The notes below the pieces were generated by a model, which did not search any database, had not been told where the DNA came from, and saw only the letters and a program-made list of their open reading frames with translations. The position numbers and the translations under genes are program-made. From NCBI RefSeq assembly GCF_007954365.1, contig NZ_VOLO01000005.1:121205-185204 (forward strand): a stretch of 64,000 bases of DNA. The letters run 5' to 3'. Positions 7,481-16,898 of the stretch are shown here, one piece after another. Every line of letters begins with the position of its first letter. Position 1 is the first letter of the stretch. Source of the stretch: Frigoribacterium sp. ACAM 257 (GTDB lineage Bacteria > Actinomycetota > Actinomycetes > Actinomycetales > Microbacteriaceae).

Positions 7481-8758
7481 ATGTCTTCTCGCGCACAGCC
7501 TGCAGGTGTGCGCCGGGCGGAGCCGCCCGCCGCACCGCCCGCCGCCGAGCGACCGCGACCGCGGCCGCACGGCACCCTCGGCCCCGGCGCGCGCGACCTG
7601 GCGCTCGGGGTGGGACTCGTCCTGTGGAACTCCCTCTACACGACCTACGTCCACCCCGACAGCGGTGAACGCGTCTGGCCGTACGACCGTCCCTCGACGT
7701 ATCTCCTCGTCCTCCTCGGCGTCTGGGTGGTCGTCGTCGGCCGCCGGTCCCGGCCGGGGACGACGGTCGTGGCCTGTGCGGTGCTCGATCTCCTCCTGCG
7801 GGGGACGGACGCCGCCAGCGACCCGCTGCCGACGGCGTGCGCGGCCTTCGCCGTCATGCAGTACCGACACGGCCCGCGCCGACCTGTCGCGGTGGGCCTC
7901 GCGATGCTGGTCTTCGTCGCCTCGGTCCCGCTCGCCGACCGGTCGCTGGACGGCCTCGTGGTCGCGCTGTCGACCATCGCCGCGAGCGCAGCGACGGGGC
8001 ACGTCTCCGCGCGGCACCGCAGCGCGGCGGCGCAGGCCGAGCAGGCGGCGCTCCTGCGCCTGAGGGCGGCCGAGCAGGCGGTCGCTCTCACGGTGGCGCA
8101 CGAGCGGCAGATGGTGGCGAGGGAGATGCACGACGTCCTGTCGCACGGCGTGGCCGTGATGGTGCGGCTCTCCGAGGCTGCTCGGGTGCTCGGCGACCAG
8201 GACGACGACGACCGGCGTCGGGACGCGCTGCTCAGCGAGGTGTCGGCCACGGGACGGGGAGCCGTCGCCGACATGAGGCGGCTCCTCCACGTGGACGGAT
8301 CGCCGCCTGACGGCTCCGGCTTCGAGCCGACGTTGTCGGACTCGCTCGAGGCCCTGGGCCGACGGGCACGGCTCGCCGGCCTGCCCGTCGAGCTCGAGGT
8401 CGACGAGCCCCTGATCGCCCGGTGCTCGACGGCCGCACGACGACTGGTCGCGCGGGCGGTGCAGGAGGGCCTCACGAACGCCTTCCGCTACGCGGACGGC
8501 GCGACCCGCGTCGCCGTCCGGGTCCGTGGGGGAGACGCGGCGGCACAGGCGGCGGGCTCGTCCGCCCGGGTCGTCGTCGAGGTCGAGGACGACGGGGCCG
8601 GTGCCGCCGTGCCCCTCCAGGGCACGCTCAGCGGGCTGATCGGCCTCGACGAGGGCGCCCGCGCCGTCGGCGGTCGCGTCGAGGCCGGGCCGCGGGCCGA
8701 CCTCGGCGGGCTCGGCTGGCGACTGGTCATGACACTTCCCGAGAGAGAGCTCCCGTGA
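7481..8758 (+). CDS. NarL-type sensor histidine kinase
   Basis: 425 residues. The N-terminal half has about five hydrophobic segments between residues 35 and 165, with a very short loop structure and no large sensor domain. It is followed by a coiled linker. The HisKA_3 phosphoacceptor site is AREMHDVLSH with His about 217. The ATPase domain begins near 310 (VQEGLTNAFRYAD as N box, DDGAGA as G1), and GLIGLDEGARAVGG is the second glycine motif. It phosphorylates the response regulator encoded next, with which it overlaps by 4 bases. The stimulus cannot be read from the sequence, and no target operon is adjacent. Confidence 0.9.
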   Translation: MSSRAQPAGVRRAEPPAAPPAAERPRPRPHGTLGPGARDLALGVGLVLWNSLYTTYVHPDSGERVWPYDRPSTYLLVLLGVWVVVVGRRSRPGTTVVACAVLDLLLRGTDAASDPLPTACAAFAVMQYRHGPRRPVAVGLAMLVFVASVPLADRSLDGLVVALSTIAASAATGHVSARHRSAAAQAEQAALLRLRAAEQAVALTVAHERQMVAREMHDVLSHGVAVMVRLSEAARVLGDQDDDDRRRDALLSEVSATGRGAVADMRRLLHVDGSPPDGSGFEPTLSDSLEALGRRARLAGLPVELEVDEPLIARCSTAARRLVARAVQEGLTNAFRYADGATRVAVRVRGGDAAAQAAGSSARVVVEVEDDGAGAAVPLQGTLSGLIGLDEGARAVGGRVEAGPRADLGGLGWRLVMTLPERELP

Positions 8759-9405
8759 ACGACACCACCGTCCTGATCGCCGACGACCAGCCCATGGTCC
8801 GTCTGGGCACGACGGTGGTCGTGGGGCGCGCTCCGGGGCTCCGCGTCGTGGGCGAGGCAGCCACGGGACGCACGGCCGTCGAGGCCGCGACCGCCCTCCG
8901 CCCGGACGTGGTGCTCATGGACATCCGCATGCCCGACGTCGACGGGGTGGAGGCCACGCGGCGCATCGTCGAGACCCTCCCCGAGGTGCGGGTGCTCGCG
9001 CTCACCACCTTCGACCTCGACGAGTACGCCTTCGGGGTGCTGCACGCCGGGGCGAGCGGCTTCCTCGCGAAGGACTGCACCGCGGAGGAGCTGGTGTCGG
9101 CGATCAGGACGGTGGCCGCCGGGGAGGCGGTGACGTCGCCCCGCGTCACGAGCGCGCTGATCGCCCTGCACCGCCACCGCTTCGCCGAGCTGGTGCCGAC
9201 GGGCGACGCGGCGGCGTCGCTCACGACTCGCGAGCGCGAGATCCTCCGGAGGGTCGGGCACGGACTCTCCAACGCCGAGATAGCCCACGAGCTGTACCTC
9301 GCCGAGTCGACCGTCAAGACGCATCTCTCGCACGTCCTCGCGAAGCTCGGGGTGCGCGACCGCGTCCAGGCGGCCATCTGGGTGCATCACCACGGGGCCG
9401 TCTGA
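8755..9405 (+). CDS. NarL/LuxR-family response regulator
   Basis: 216 residues from GTG at 8755, overlapping the kinase stop (GTGA). The receiver domain has acidic pocket D10-D11, phosphoacceptor D56 in VVLMDIRMPD, T84 and K106. The C-terminal LuxR-type helix-turn-helix spans about 150-212 (LTTREREILRRVGHGLSNAEIAHEL, with STVKTHLSHVLAKL as recognition region). It is the cognate partner of the kinase upstream. An inverted repeat before the kinase gene may be an autoregulatory site. The next gene is convergent, so the pair forms a two-gene operon. Confidence 0.93.
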   Translation: MNDTTVLIADDQPMVRLGTTVVVGRAPGLRVVGEAATGRTAVEAATALRPDVVLMDIRMPDVDGVEATRRIVETLPEVRVLALTTFDLDEYAFGVLHAGASGFLAKDCTAEELVSAIRTVAAGEAVTSPRVTSALIALHRHRFAELVPTGDAAASLTTREREILRRVGHGLSNAEIAHELYLAESTVKTHLSHVLAKLGVRDRVQAAIWVHHHGAV

Positions 9406-9438
9406 CGACCTCCGGACGCCTGCCGAGGAGGCGCCCCC

Positions 9439-10965
9439 TCAATCGAGCAGGAGCGCCGGCTCCTCGAGCACGCTCGCCACGTCGGCCACGAACCGGCTCG
9501 CCACGTCGCCGTCGACGACGCGGTGGTCGAAGCTCGCACCGATCGTCGTCACCATGCGCGACCGCACCTCGCCGTCGACGACCCACGGCTTCGCCTTGAT
9601 CGTGCCGAGGGCGACGATGGCGACCTCGCCCGGGTTGAGGATCGGCGTGCCCGTGTCCATGCCGAACACGCCGATGTTGGTGATCGTGATGGTGCCGTCG
9701 CGCATGTCGGCCGGGCTCGTCTTGCCGTCGCGGGCCGTCAGCGTGAGCTGCTCGAGTGACTGGGCGAGCTCGAGCAGGCTCATCGACTGCGCCTCCTTGA
9801 CGTTCGGCACGATGAGGCCGCGGGGCGTCGCGGCGGCGATGCCGAGGTTCACGAAGTGGTGCACGAGGATCTCGCGATCGGTCCAGGCCGAGTTCACCAT
9901 GGGGTTGCGGCGCACGGCCCAGATGATCGCCTTCGCCATGATCAGCAAGGGCGACACCTTGACGCCGGCGAACTGCGGAGAGGCCTTGAGGCGCTTGACG
10001 AACTCCATCGTGCGTGTCGCGTCGACGTCGACGAAGAGGCTGACGTGCGGCGCGGTGAACGCCGACGAGGTCATCGCGGCGGCGATGGCCTTGCGGACGC
10101 CCTTGACGGGGATGCGCTCGACGCGCTCCTCGCTCCACTCGGGGGTCTCGATGTTGCGGAACACGCTCGCCTGCTGCGCGTGGCGGATGACGTCGTCCCG
10201 CGTGACCTCGCCGGCGAGGCCGGTCGGCTGCACGGTCGCGAGGTCGACCTCCAGGTCCTTCGCGAGCTTGCGGATCGGGGGCTTGGCGATGATCGGCAGC
10301 GCGAGCGCGGCGGGCACCGAGGTCGTCGGCCGGCGGCGGGCCTGCTCGGCCACGCGCAGCTGGCGCGCGTCGACCTCGCCCTGCGACGGCTTGCGGCGAC
10401 GGGTCTGCCCGTGGCCGCCTGCAGCGCCGTAGCCCACGAGCACGGCCCCCGAGCCGGAGTCGGCGTCCGCGGACGGGGCCGACGCCGCAGCGGATGGGCT
10501 CGACGCCGCAGCCGACGGCACGGTGCCCGTGCTGCCGGACGCGGCCACCTCGTCGGCCGAGGGCGCAGGAGGCGCGGGCGGGGCAGCAGGGGCGGGCGCG
10601 GACTGGCGAGCGCGCTGCTCGGAGAGCGCCGCCTCCTCCTGCGCGATGATCTGGGCGGTGCGGGCCAGCGCGCCCGACTCGCCGGACGCGGCCTCGGCGG
10701 CCCGGTCGGACGGCGTGGCCGGCCCGGTGCCGTCGGCGATGGTGATGATCGGCGTGCCGACGTCGACGGTCTCGCCGCTGGCGACGAGCACGCTCTCGAC
10801 GACGCCCGCGTAGGGCGAGGGCAGCTCGACGAGCGACTTGGCGGTCTCGATCTCGACCAGCACCTGGTTGATCTGGACGGTGTCGCCGGGGGCGACCTTC
10901 CACTCGACGATCTCGGCCTCGGTCAGGCCCTCGCCGACGTCGGGCAGGGAGAACTCGTTGGTCAC
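9439..10965 (-). CDS. 2-oxoacid dehydrogenase E2 acyltransferase
   Basis: 508 residues. The single N-terminal lipoyl domain (1-78) has the lipoylated lysine K43 in [14 protein letters not shown]. An Ala/Pro-rich flexible linker follows. A peripheral subunit-binding domain lies near 205-245 ([26 protein letters not shown]). The catalytic domain ends with the HxxxDG active-site motif (H481, D485) in [10 protein letters not shown]. It transfers the acyl group from E1-bound thiamine diphosphate to CoA. Linkage to separate E1alpha and E1beta genes, rather than a fused E1, suggests the branched-chain 2-oxoacid complex, which supplies primers for iso/anteiso fatty acids. No E3 gene is present here. 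Confidence 0.92.
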   Translation of the reverse strand: MTNEFSLPDVGEGLTEAEIVEWKVAPGDTVQINQVLVEIETAKSLVELPSPYAGVVESVLVASGETVDVGTPIITIADGTGPATPSDRAAEAASGESGALARTAQIIAQEEAALSEQRARQSAPAPAAPPAPPAPSADEVAASGSTGTVPSAAASSPSAAASAPSADADSGSGAVLVGYGAAGGHGQTRRRKPSQGEVDARQLRVAEQARRRPTTSVPAALALPIIAKPPIRKLAKDLEVDLATVQPTGLAGEVTRDDVIRHAQQASVFRNIETPEWSEERVERIPVKGVRKAIAAAMTSSAFTAPHVSLFVDVDATRTMEFVKRLKASPQFAGVKVSPLLIMAKAIIWAVRRNPMVNSAWTDREILVHHFVNLGIAAATPRGLIVPNVKEAQSMSLLELAQSLEQLTLTARDGKTSPADMRDGTITITNIGVFGMDTGTPILNPGEVAIVALGTIKAKPWVVDGEVRSRMVTTIGASFDHRVVDGDVASRFVADVASVLEEPALLLD

Positions 10966-10978
10966 GGAGGTGTTCCTC

Positions 10979-12031
10979 TCAGTACGCGAGAGCGCGGTCG
11001 ACGGCCTCGAGCACGCGGTCCGCGTCGGGCAGGTAGAGGGTCTCGAGCTTGGCGGGCGGGAACGGCGTGTCGAAGCCGCTCACGCGCAGCACCGGCGCCT
11101 CGAGCGAGTAGAACGCCTTCTCGGCGACGGTCGCGGCGATCTCGGAGCCGACGCTGACGAAGCCGGGCGCCTCCTGAGCGACGACGAGGCGGCCGGTCTT
11201 GCGGACCGACTCGAGGATCGGCGCGTAGTCGATCGGCGACAGGGACCGCAGGTCGACGACCTCGGCCGAGATGCCCTCGGCGGCGGCGATCTCGGCGGCC
11301 TGCAGCAGCACGCTGACCATGGCGCCGTGGCCGAGCAGGGTGACCTCGGTGCCGGTGCGGACGACGCGGCTGGCGTGCAGCGGCGCGTGCGGCTCGGCGA
11401 GGTCGACCTCGCCCTTGGGCCAGTAGCGGCTCTTGGGCTCGAAGAACATGACCGGGTCGTTCGACGCGATCGCCTCCTGGATCATCCAGTAGGCGTCGTG
11501 CGGCGTGCTCGGGCTGACGACCCGCAGGCCGGCGGTGTGCGCGAAGTACGCCTCGGGGCTCTCCTGGTGGTGCTCGACGGCGCCGATGTGCCCGCCGTAG
11601 GGCACCCGGATGACGACGGGCATCGTGACCGAGCCCTCGTGGCGGTTGGTCATCTTGGCGAGCTGGGACACGATCTGGTCGAAGCCGGGGTAGATGAAGC
11701 CGTCGAACTGGATCTCGACCACAGGGCGGAAGCCGCCCATCGCGAGGCCGATCGCGGTGCCGATGATGCCCGACTCGGCCAGCGGCGTGTCGATGACGCG
11801 GTTCTCGCCGAACTCGGCCTGCAGCCCCTCGGTGACGCGGAACACGCCGCCGAGCGTGCCGATGTCCTCGCCCATCAGCAGCACGCGCGGGTCGTCGGCC
11901 ATCGCGCGGCGGAGGCCGGCGTTGATCGCCTTGCCGAGCGGCATGGTCTCGAGGGAGGCGCGGGTCGGCTCGCCCGCACCGGCGGCGGTCGCGTCGGTGG
12001 TCGTCGCGTCGGTCGTCGTCACGTCGCTCAT
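10979..12031 (-). CDS. 2-oxoacid dehydrogenase E1 component, beta subunit
   Basis: 350 residues from ATG at 12031. The transketolase-like fold has [20 protein letters not shown] near the start and [20 protein letters not shown] in the middle. The C-terminal swivel domain contains [15 protein letters not shown]. With the alpha subunit it forms the thiamine-dependent decarboxylase. The start overlaps the alpha-subunit stop codon (ATGA), and E2 follows after 13 bases. The first 25 residues, rich in Thr/Asp/Ala, are not conserved; the real start could be internal, although the overlap favours ATG 12031. Confidence 0.92.
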   Translation of the reverse strand: MSDVTTTDATTTDATAAGAGEPTRASLETMPLGKAINAGLRRAMADDPRVLLMGEDIGTLGGVFRVTEGLQAEFGENRVIDTPLAESGIIGTAIGLAMGGFRPVVEIQFDGFIYPGFDQIVSQLAKMTNRHEGSVTMPVVIRVPYGGHIGAVEHHQESPEAYFAHTAGLRVVSPSTPHDAYWMIQEAIASNDPVMFFEPKSRYWPKGEVDLAEPHAPLHASRVVRTGTEVTLLGHGAMVSVLLQAAEIAAAEGISAEVVDLRSLSPIDYAPILESVRKTGRLVVAQEAPGFVSVGSEIAATVAEKAFYSLEAPVLRVSGFDTPFPPAKLETLYLPDADRVLEAVDRALAY

Positions 12032-13194
12032 GCGCGTCCTCCTGCTGGGTCGGAGCCCGAGGCGACGTCGCTGCCGCCGAGGCCCTGTTCGTAGTGGGTC
12101 AGCCACTCGTGCTGCTCGCGCACGACGGGGTGCGGCTCGCTGTAGACGTGCTCGAACATCAGCGACGGGTCGGGGGCGGGCAGCGACGTCGTGCGGGTGC
12201 GGACGTCGTGGCCGAGGTCGTCGCCCTCGGCCTCGAGCTGGGCGAAGAACTCGTCGCCCTCGCCGCGCGAGCGGAGGAACGCCTCGAAGCGGTCGATCGG
12301 GTCGCGGGCGATCCAGCCCTGCAGCTCGTCGTCGGTGCGGTACTTCGTCGGGTCGTCGGACGAGGTGTGAGCACCGATGCGGTAGGTCATCGCCTCGATG
12401 AACCGGGGGCCGGAGCCAGAGCGTGCCGCGTCGAGGTCGCGGCGGCTGACGGCGTAGCTCGCGAGCACGTCGTTGCCGTCGATCTGGGTGGCGGGCAGGC
12501 CGAACCCGGCCGCGCGGTCGACGAGCGGGGTGCGCGACTGGCGCGACACGGGCACGCTGATCGCCCACTGGTTGTTCTGCAGGAAGAACAGCTCGGGCGT
12601 CTGGAAGCTCGTCGCGAAGATCATCGCCTCGTTGACGTCGCCCTGGCTGGTCGCGCCGTCGCCGAAGAACGTGACGACGGCCTGGTCGACCTCGGGGTCG
12701 CCGGTGCCGCTCTTGCCGTCGAGGCCGAGGCCCATCGCGTAGCCGGTGGCGTGCAGCGTCTGCGAGCCGATCACCAGCGTGTAGACGTGGAAGTTCTGGT
12801 GCTCGGCGGGGACCCAGCCGCCGTGGGTGTGGCCGCGCAGCAGGCGGAGGATGTCGACCGGGTCGACACCGCGCGCGAGGGCGACGGCGTGCTCGCGGTA
12901 CGACGGGAACAGGTGGTCCTGCGGACGGGTGGCGTGCGCCAGGCCGACCTGGGCGCCCTCCTGGCCGTGGCTCGGCACCCACAGGGCCAGCTGGCCCTGG
13001 CGGGCGAGCGCGGCGGCCTCGCGGTCGAAGCGCCGTGTCAGCACCATGTCGCGGTGCATCGCGCGCAGCTGGTCGTCGCTCAGCGCGTCGACCCAGGGCA
13101 GGAACTCGGCCGTGTCGTCGGTGCGGACCAGCTCGCCCGCGGGCGTCAGCAGCTGGACCGTGCCGGGGCGCCGGCTCGTTTCGCTCGGGGACAT
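12028..13194 (-). CDS. 2-oxoacid dehydrogenase E1 component, alpha subunit
   Basis: 388 residues from ATG at 13194; a GTG two codons earlier is an alternative. The thiamine diphosphate motif is GDGATSQGDVNEAMIFATSFQ, with FLQNNQWAISVP completing it. The phosphorylation-loop region YRIGAHTSSDDPTKYR is typical of branched-chain 2-oxoacid E1alpha. It decarboxylates the oxoacids of valine, leucine and isoleucine; substrate preference is inferred. It is the first gene of the E1alpha-E1beta-E2 operon. An aminotransferase on the same strand lies only 30 bases upstream and may be co-transcribed. Confidence 0.92.
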   Translation of the reverse strand: MSPSETSRRPGTVQLLTPAGELVRTDDTAEFLPWVDALSDDQLRAMHRDMVLTRRFDREAAALARQGQLALWVPSHGQEGAQVGLAHATRPQDHLFPSYREHAVALARGVDPVDILRLLRGHTHGGWVPAEHQNFHVYTLVIGSQTLHATGYAMGLGLDGKSGTGDPEVDQAVVTFFGDGATSQGDVNEAMIFATSFQTPELFFLQNNQWAISVPVSRQSRTPLVDRAAGFGLPATQIDGNDVLASYAVSRRDLDAARSGSGPRFIEAMTYRIGAHTSSDDPTKYRTDDELQGWIARDPIDRFEAFLRSRGEGDEFFAQLEAEGDDLGHDVRTRTTSLPAPDPSLMFEHVYSEPHPVVREQHEWLTHYEQGLGGSDVASGSDPAGGRA

Positions 13195-13224
13195 GCGCAC
13201 AAACCTACTAGGGCACGCATGCCC

Positions 13225-14295
13225 TCACGCGGATGTGTTGCCCAGCACTTCCTGCGCTGCCCGCAGCACCCGCTCGACCGACTCCGGCTCGCCGATCGTG
13301 ATGCGGAGGCCCTCGGGCGCGAACGCCCGGACGACCAGCCCGTGGGTCTCGAACACCTCGGCCGCGTGCGCCGTGTGCTCGCCGGTGGGCAGCCAGACGA
13401 AGTTGCCCTGCGCGAGCGGCGGCTCCCAGCCCTGGTCGACGAGGGCGCGCCAGACCTGGTCGCGCAGCACCGCGATCCGGTCCACCCGCGCGAGCAGCTC
13501 CTCCTCGTGTGCCAGCGACGCCAGGGCGGCGGCCTGGCCCTGTGCGGTCACGGCCAGCGGGATCGCCGTCGAGCGCGCGGCGTCGAGCACCGAGGAGGCG
13601 CCGATCGCGTACCCGACGCGGAGCGCCGCCAGGCCGTGCGCCTTCGAGAAGGTGCGCAGCACGACGAGGTTCGGGTGCCGCTCGGTGAGCGACGGCCCGT
13701 CGACGGCGTTCTCGTCGGTGACGAACTCGGCGTACGCCTCGTCCAGCACGACGAGCAGGTCGTCGGGCACGGTGCTCATGAACGTCTCGAACTCGGTCGT
13801 GGTGACGACCGTGCCCGTGGGGTTGTTGGGCGAGCAGACGATCACCAGGCGGGTGCGCTCGCCGACGGCCGCGGCCATCGCGACGAGGTCGTGGCTGCCG
13901 TCCTCGCGGAGCGGCACCTGCACGCTGGTCGCGCCGCTGACGGTGACCAGCCCGGGGTAGGCCTCGAACGAGCGCCAGGCGTAGACGACCTCGTCGCCCG
14001 GGGCCGCGGCGGCGAGCACGAGCTGCTGCAGCAGCGAGACGCTGCCGGCGCCCACGTGCACCTCGTCGGTGGTGACGCCGAACTTGTCGGCGAGGGCGGC
14101 GCGCAGGCCCGCGCCCGTCGCGTCGGGGTAGCGGTTGACGGCGACGGCGTCGCGGAGCGCGTCGACGACGGCGGGCAGCGGCTCGAACGGGTTCTCGTTC
14201 GACGACAGCTTGAACGCGTCGGGCGCGGCCTGCTTCCCCTGGCGGTAGGCGGGCAGGGCGGCGATCTCGGGACGGAGCCTGACGGGAGCGTTCAC
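13225..14295 (-). CDS. hisC: histidinol-phosphate / aromatic aminotransferase
   Basis: 356 residues of the fold-type I PLP-dependent class II aminotransferases. It shows the HisC signature SSNENPFEP near residue 30, [20 protein letters not shown] and the PLP lysine in [18 protein letters not shown]. It converts imidazole-acetol phosphate to histidinol phosphate, or transaminates aromatic amino acids. In actinobacteria a second HisC-like protein (Pat) does the latter. No other his gene is present and the neighbour is an oxoacid dehydrogenase, so the aromatic role is quite possible. It starts with GTG at 14295, with AAGGTGG upstream. Confidence 0.85.
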   Translation of the reverse strand: MNAPVRLRPEIAALPAYRQGKQAAPDAFKLSSNENPFEPLPAVVDALRDAVAVNRYPDATGAGLRAALADKFGVTTDEVHVGAGSVSLLQQLVLAAAAPGDEVVYAWRSFEAYPGLVTVSGATSVQVPLREDGSHDLVAMAAAVGERTRLVIVCSPNNPTGTVVTTTEFETFMSTVPDDLLVVLDEAYAEFVTDENAVDGPSLTERHPNLVVLRTFSKAHGLAALRVGYAIGASSVLDAARSTAIPLAVTAQGQAAALASLAHEEELLARVDRIAVLRDQVWRALVDQGWEPPLAQGNFVWLPTGEHTAHAAEVFETHGLVVRAFAPEGLRITIGEPESVERVLRAAQEVLGNTSA

Positions 14296-14325
14296 CCGGC
14301 CACCTTAGGACGGCATGATGGACCC

Positions 14326-14730
14326 ATGCGATTCCTCGTGCGGCTGCTGATCAACGCCCTCGCCCTCTGGGCGACCACGTTCGTCGTCGGGGGAGTGCGG
14401 GTCGACGCGTACGGCGACGGCGGCACCACCGAGACGGTGCTCACCTACCTGCTCGTCGCCCTCATCTTCGGCATCGTCAACGGGATCGTCGGCACGGTGA
14501 TCCGGGTCGTCGCGTTCCCCCTCTACGTGCTGACCCTCGGGCTGCTCGCGCTGATCGTGAACGGGCTGCTCCTCGGCATCGTGGCCTGGATCTCGGGGCA
14601 GATCGGCTTCGGCCTCGTCGTCGACGGGTTCTGGTGGGGCGTGGTCGGCGCGCTCGTCCTCGCGATCGTCGCCTGGCTGATCGGCATCGTCGTCCGTCCG
14701 ATCGTCGAGTCCGGCGACCGCCGGCGGTGA
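14326..14730 (+). CDS. small membrane protein of the phage holin 4_2 (YvlD-like) family
   Basis: 134 residues with four hydrophobic helices, starting MRFLVRLLINALALW and ending in a short charged tail. It matches the layout of the holin-4_2/YvlD family, which is chromosomal and envelope-associated in most bacteria rather than phage-derived. Its stop overlaps the GTG of the following phosphatase gene (GTGA), so the two are translated together. The divergent hisC start is only 30 bases away. No lysis gene is present, so a true holin function is unlikely. Confidence 0.75.
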   Translation: MRFLVRLLINALALWATTFVVGGVRVDAYGDGGTTETVLTYLLVALIFGIVNGIVGTVIRVVAFPLYVLTLGLLALIVNGLLLGIVAWISGQIGFGLVVDGFWWGVVGALVLAIVAWLIGIVVRPIVESGDRRR

Positions 14731-15230
14731 GCCGCCTCAGCGTCGTCTTCGTCTGCACCGGCAACATCTGCCGGTCGCCGATGGCCGAGGTGGTCCTGCG
14801 CGAGGTCGCCCGTCGGGCCGGCCACGCCGACTCGCTCGACGTCTCGTCGTCGGGCACGGGCGACTGGCACGTCGGCGAGGGCGCCGACCCGCGCACCGTC
14901 GAGGCCCTGCGGGCCCGCGGCTACGATGGCTCCCGGCACCGCGCCTCCCAGTTCTCGACCGCCGACTTCGCTCGACACGACCTCGTGGTCGCGCTCGACC
15001 GGGGCCACGAACGGGTGCTCCGGTCGTGGGCCGAGAACGAGTCGGACCGCTCGAAGGTGCAGCTGCTCATGTCGTTCGACCCGCAGGGCGCGGCGCAGGG
15101 CGGCTCCGACGTGCCCGACCCCTACTACTCGGACCCGGCCATGTTCGACGACGTGCTCGCCATGGTCGAGCGAGCCTGCACCGCCCTCTTCCGCCAGATC
15201 GAACCCGCACTCCGCAAGGGACCCTCATGA
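14727..15230 (+). CDS. low-molecular-weight protein-tyrosine phosphatase
   Basis: 167 residues from GTG at 14727. The active-site loop CTGNICRS is C10-X5-R16, and the general-acid aspartate lies in VPDPYY near the C-terminus. It hydrolyses phosphotyrosine in the cytoplasm, possibly acting on capsule kinases; a BY-kinase gene lies 45 kb away but is not linked here. The stop overlaps the purB ATG (ATGA). It is the middle gene of a three-gene, tightly overlapping operon. Confidence 0.9.
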   Translation: MSRLSVVFVCTGNICRSPMAEVVLREVARRAGHADSLDVSSSGTGDWHVGEGADPRTVEALRARGYDGSRHRASQFSTADFARHDLVVALDRGHERVLRSWAENESDRSKVQLLMSFDPQGAAQGGSDVPDPYYSDPAMFDDVLAMVERACTALFRQIEPALRKGPS

Positions 15231-16609
15231 CGTTGCCCCCTCAGCCCCTCAGCCCGCTCGACGGCCGCTACCGCGCCTCCGTGGGGCAGCTCGGCGACCA
15301 CCTCAGCGAGGCGGGCCTCAACCGGGCCCGCGTGCACGTCGAGGTCGAGTGGCTGATCGCGCAGACCGACCGCGGGGCGTTCGGCTCGCAGGCGCTCGCC
15401 GCCGACCAGAAGGAGGCGCTGCGAGCGGTCGTCACCGACTTCGGGCAGCCCGCGATCGACGAGCTCGCCGGGCTCGAGGCCACGACCCGTCACGACGTCA
15501 AGGCGGTCGAGTACTACGTGCGCGCCCGTCTGTCCGAGCTGGGCCTCGACCCGATCGCCGAGCTCACGCACTTCGCCTGCACGAGCGAGGACATCAACAA
15601 CCTCTCGTACGCGGTGACCGTCAAGGCCGCCGTCGCCGAGGTCTGGCTGCCGGCGCTCGACGCCGTCCTCGACGCCCTGTCGACCTGGGCGACGGACGCC
15701 CGCGACGTGCCGATGCTCGCGCACACGCACGGCCAGCCTGCGACCCCCACGACCGTCGGCAAGGAGTTCGCGGTCTTCGTGCACCGCCTCCAGCGCCTCC
15801 GGGCCCAGGTGGCCGGCACCGAGTACCTCGGCAAGTTCAGCGGCGCCACCGGCACCTTCTCGGCTCACGTCGTCGCCGACCCGGCGGCCGACTGGCCCGA
15901 GATCTCGCGTGCCTTCGTCGAGGACGCGCTCGGTCTCAGTTGGAACCCCCTCACGACGCAGATCGAGTCGCACGACTGGCAGGCCGAGCTCTACTCGCGC
16001 ATCGCCCACGTCAACCGCGTGCTGCACAACCTCGCGACCGACATCTGGTCGTACATCTCGATGGGCTACTTCACGCAGATCCCCCAGGCGGGCGCCACCG
16101 GCTCGTCGACGATGCCGCACAAGATCAACCCCATCAAGTTCGAGAACGCCGAGGCCAACCTCGAACTGTCGTGCGCCCTGCTCGACTCGCTCGCGGCGAC
16201 CCTCGTCACCTCGCGTCAGCAGCGCGACCTCACCGACTCGTCGGCCCAGCGCAACATCGGCGTCGCCCTCGGCCACTCGGTGCTGGCGCTCGACAACCTG
16301 CGTCGCGGGCTCGGCGAGATCGCCGTCGGCACCGCTGCCCTCGAGGCCGACCTCGACGGCAACTGGGAGGTGCTCGGCGAGGCGATCCAGACGGTGATCC
16401 GCGCCGAGGTGGTCGCCGGTCGCTCGTCGATCGCCGACCCCTACGCGATGCTCAAGGAGCTCACCCGGGGCAAGCGCGTCTCGCAGGCCGACCTCGTCGC
16501 CTTCGTCGAGGGGCTCGACATCGGCGCCGACGCGAAGGCCCGCCTCGTCGCGCTCACGCCCGCGACCTACACGGGCCTCGCCTCGGACCTCGTCGCCCGC
16601 CTGAGCTAG
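15227..16609 (+). CDS. purB: adenylosuccinate lyase
   Basis: 460 residues, beginning with the PurB pattern LSPLDGRY. The fumarase/aspartase superfamily signature is GSSTMPHKINPIKFEN near 295-310. HDVKAVEYYV and the catalytic-histidine segment AHTHGQPATPTTVGKEF are also present. It cleaves SAICAR and adenylosuccinate, releasing fumarate, in purine synthesis. The length and motifs match the E. coli-like subgroup. It starts with ATG at 15227, overlapping the phosphatase stop, and the next gene is convergent. Confidence 0.96.
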   Translation: MTLPPQPLSPLDGRYRASVGQLGDHLSEAGLNRARVHVEVEWLIAQTDRGAFGSQALAADQKEALRAVVTDFGQPAIDELAGLEATTRHDVKAVEYYVRARLSELGLDPIAELTHFACTSEDINNLSYAVTVKAAVAEVWLPALDAVLDALSTWATDARDVPMLAHTHGQPATPTTVGKEFAVFVHRLQRLRAQVAGTEYLGKFSGATGTFSAHVVADPAADWPEISRAFVEDALGLSWNPLTTQIESHDWQAELYSRIAHVNRVLHNLATDIWSYISMGYFTQIPQAGATGSSTMPHKINPIKFENAEANLELSCALLDSLAATLVTSRQQRDLTDSSAQRNIGVALGHSVLALDNLRRGLGEIAVGTAALEADLDGNWEVLGEAIQTVIRAEVVAGRSSIADPYAMLKELTRGKRVSQADLVAFVEGLDIGADAKARLVALTPATYTGLASDLVARLS

Positions 16610-16652
16610 TCCGCGGCGGCGGGCGGGCCACCCGGCGGGGCAGAAGCGCGGG

Positions 16653-16898
16653 TCAGTGGCCCTTGGGGCGGTCCGACTCGTCGATCTCGTGGCGCTCGTC
16701 CTCGTTGGGCTTCGCGGCGAGGGCCAGCATCGCGATGACGACGAGCGCGACGATGAAGGCGATGCAGAGGAAGATCAGCGCGAGCTCGAGCTCGCGGGTG
16801 GTCATCAGCACGACGACGCCGACGAACACGGCGAACACGGCGCTGAGGCCCAGGAACTCGGCAGGACGGACGCGCTCGCGCCAGCTGGGTGTGGTCAT
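16653..16898 (-). CDS. small two-helix membrane protein, unknown function
   Basis: 81 residues with two hydrophobic helices (about 14-35 and 39-62) separated by a short charged turn. A polar tail NEDERHEIDESDRPKGH probably faces the cytoplasm. Its ATG overlaps the stop of the preceding membrane-protein gene (ATGA), so they are likely co-translated. No family assigned. It converges with purB, separated by 43 bases. Confidence 0.65.
   Translation of the reverse strand: MTTPSWRERVRPAEFLGLSAVFAVFVGVVVLMTTRELELALIFLCIAFIVALVVIAMLALAAKPNEDERHEIDESDRPKGH

Noticed and set aside
9439..13194. Pyruvate dehydrogenase complex
   Set aside because: Actinobacteria usually use a fused AceE E1 for pyruvate; separate alpha and beta E1 with this motif set fits branched-chain oxoacids better, though it is not proven.
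9439..13200. Long open frames on the plus strand opposite the 2-oxoacid dehydrogenase genes
   Set aside because: They are Arg/Gly/Asp-rich mirror frames typical of GC-rich DNA and have no family motifs; the minus-strand genes have complete active sites.
14326..14730. Prophage holin
   Set aside because: No phage structural, lysis or integrase genes nearby; the family is chromosomal and it is coupled to a phosphatase gene.
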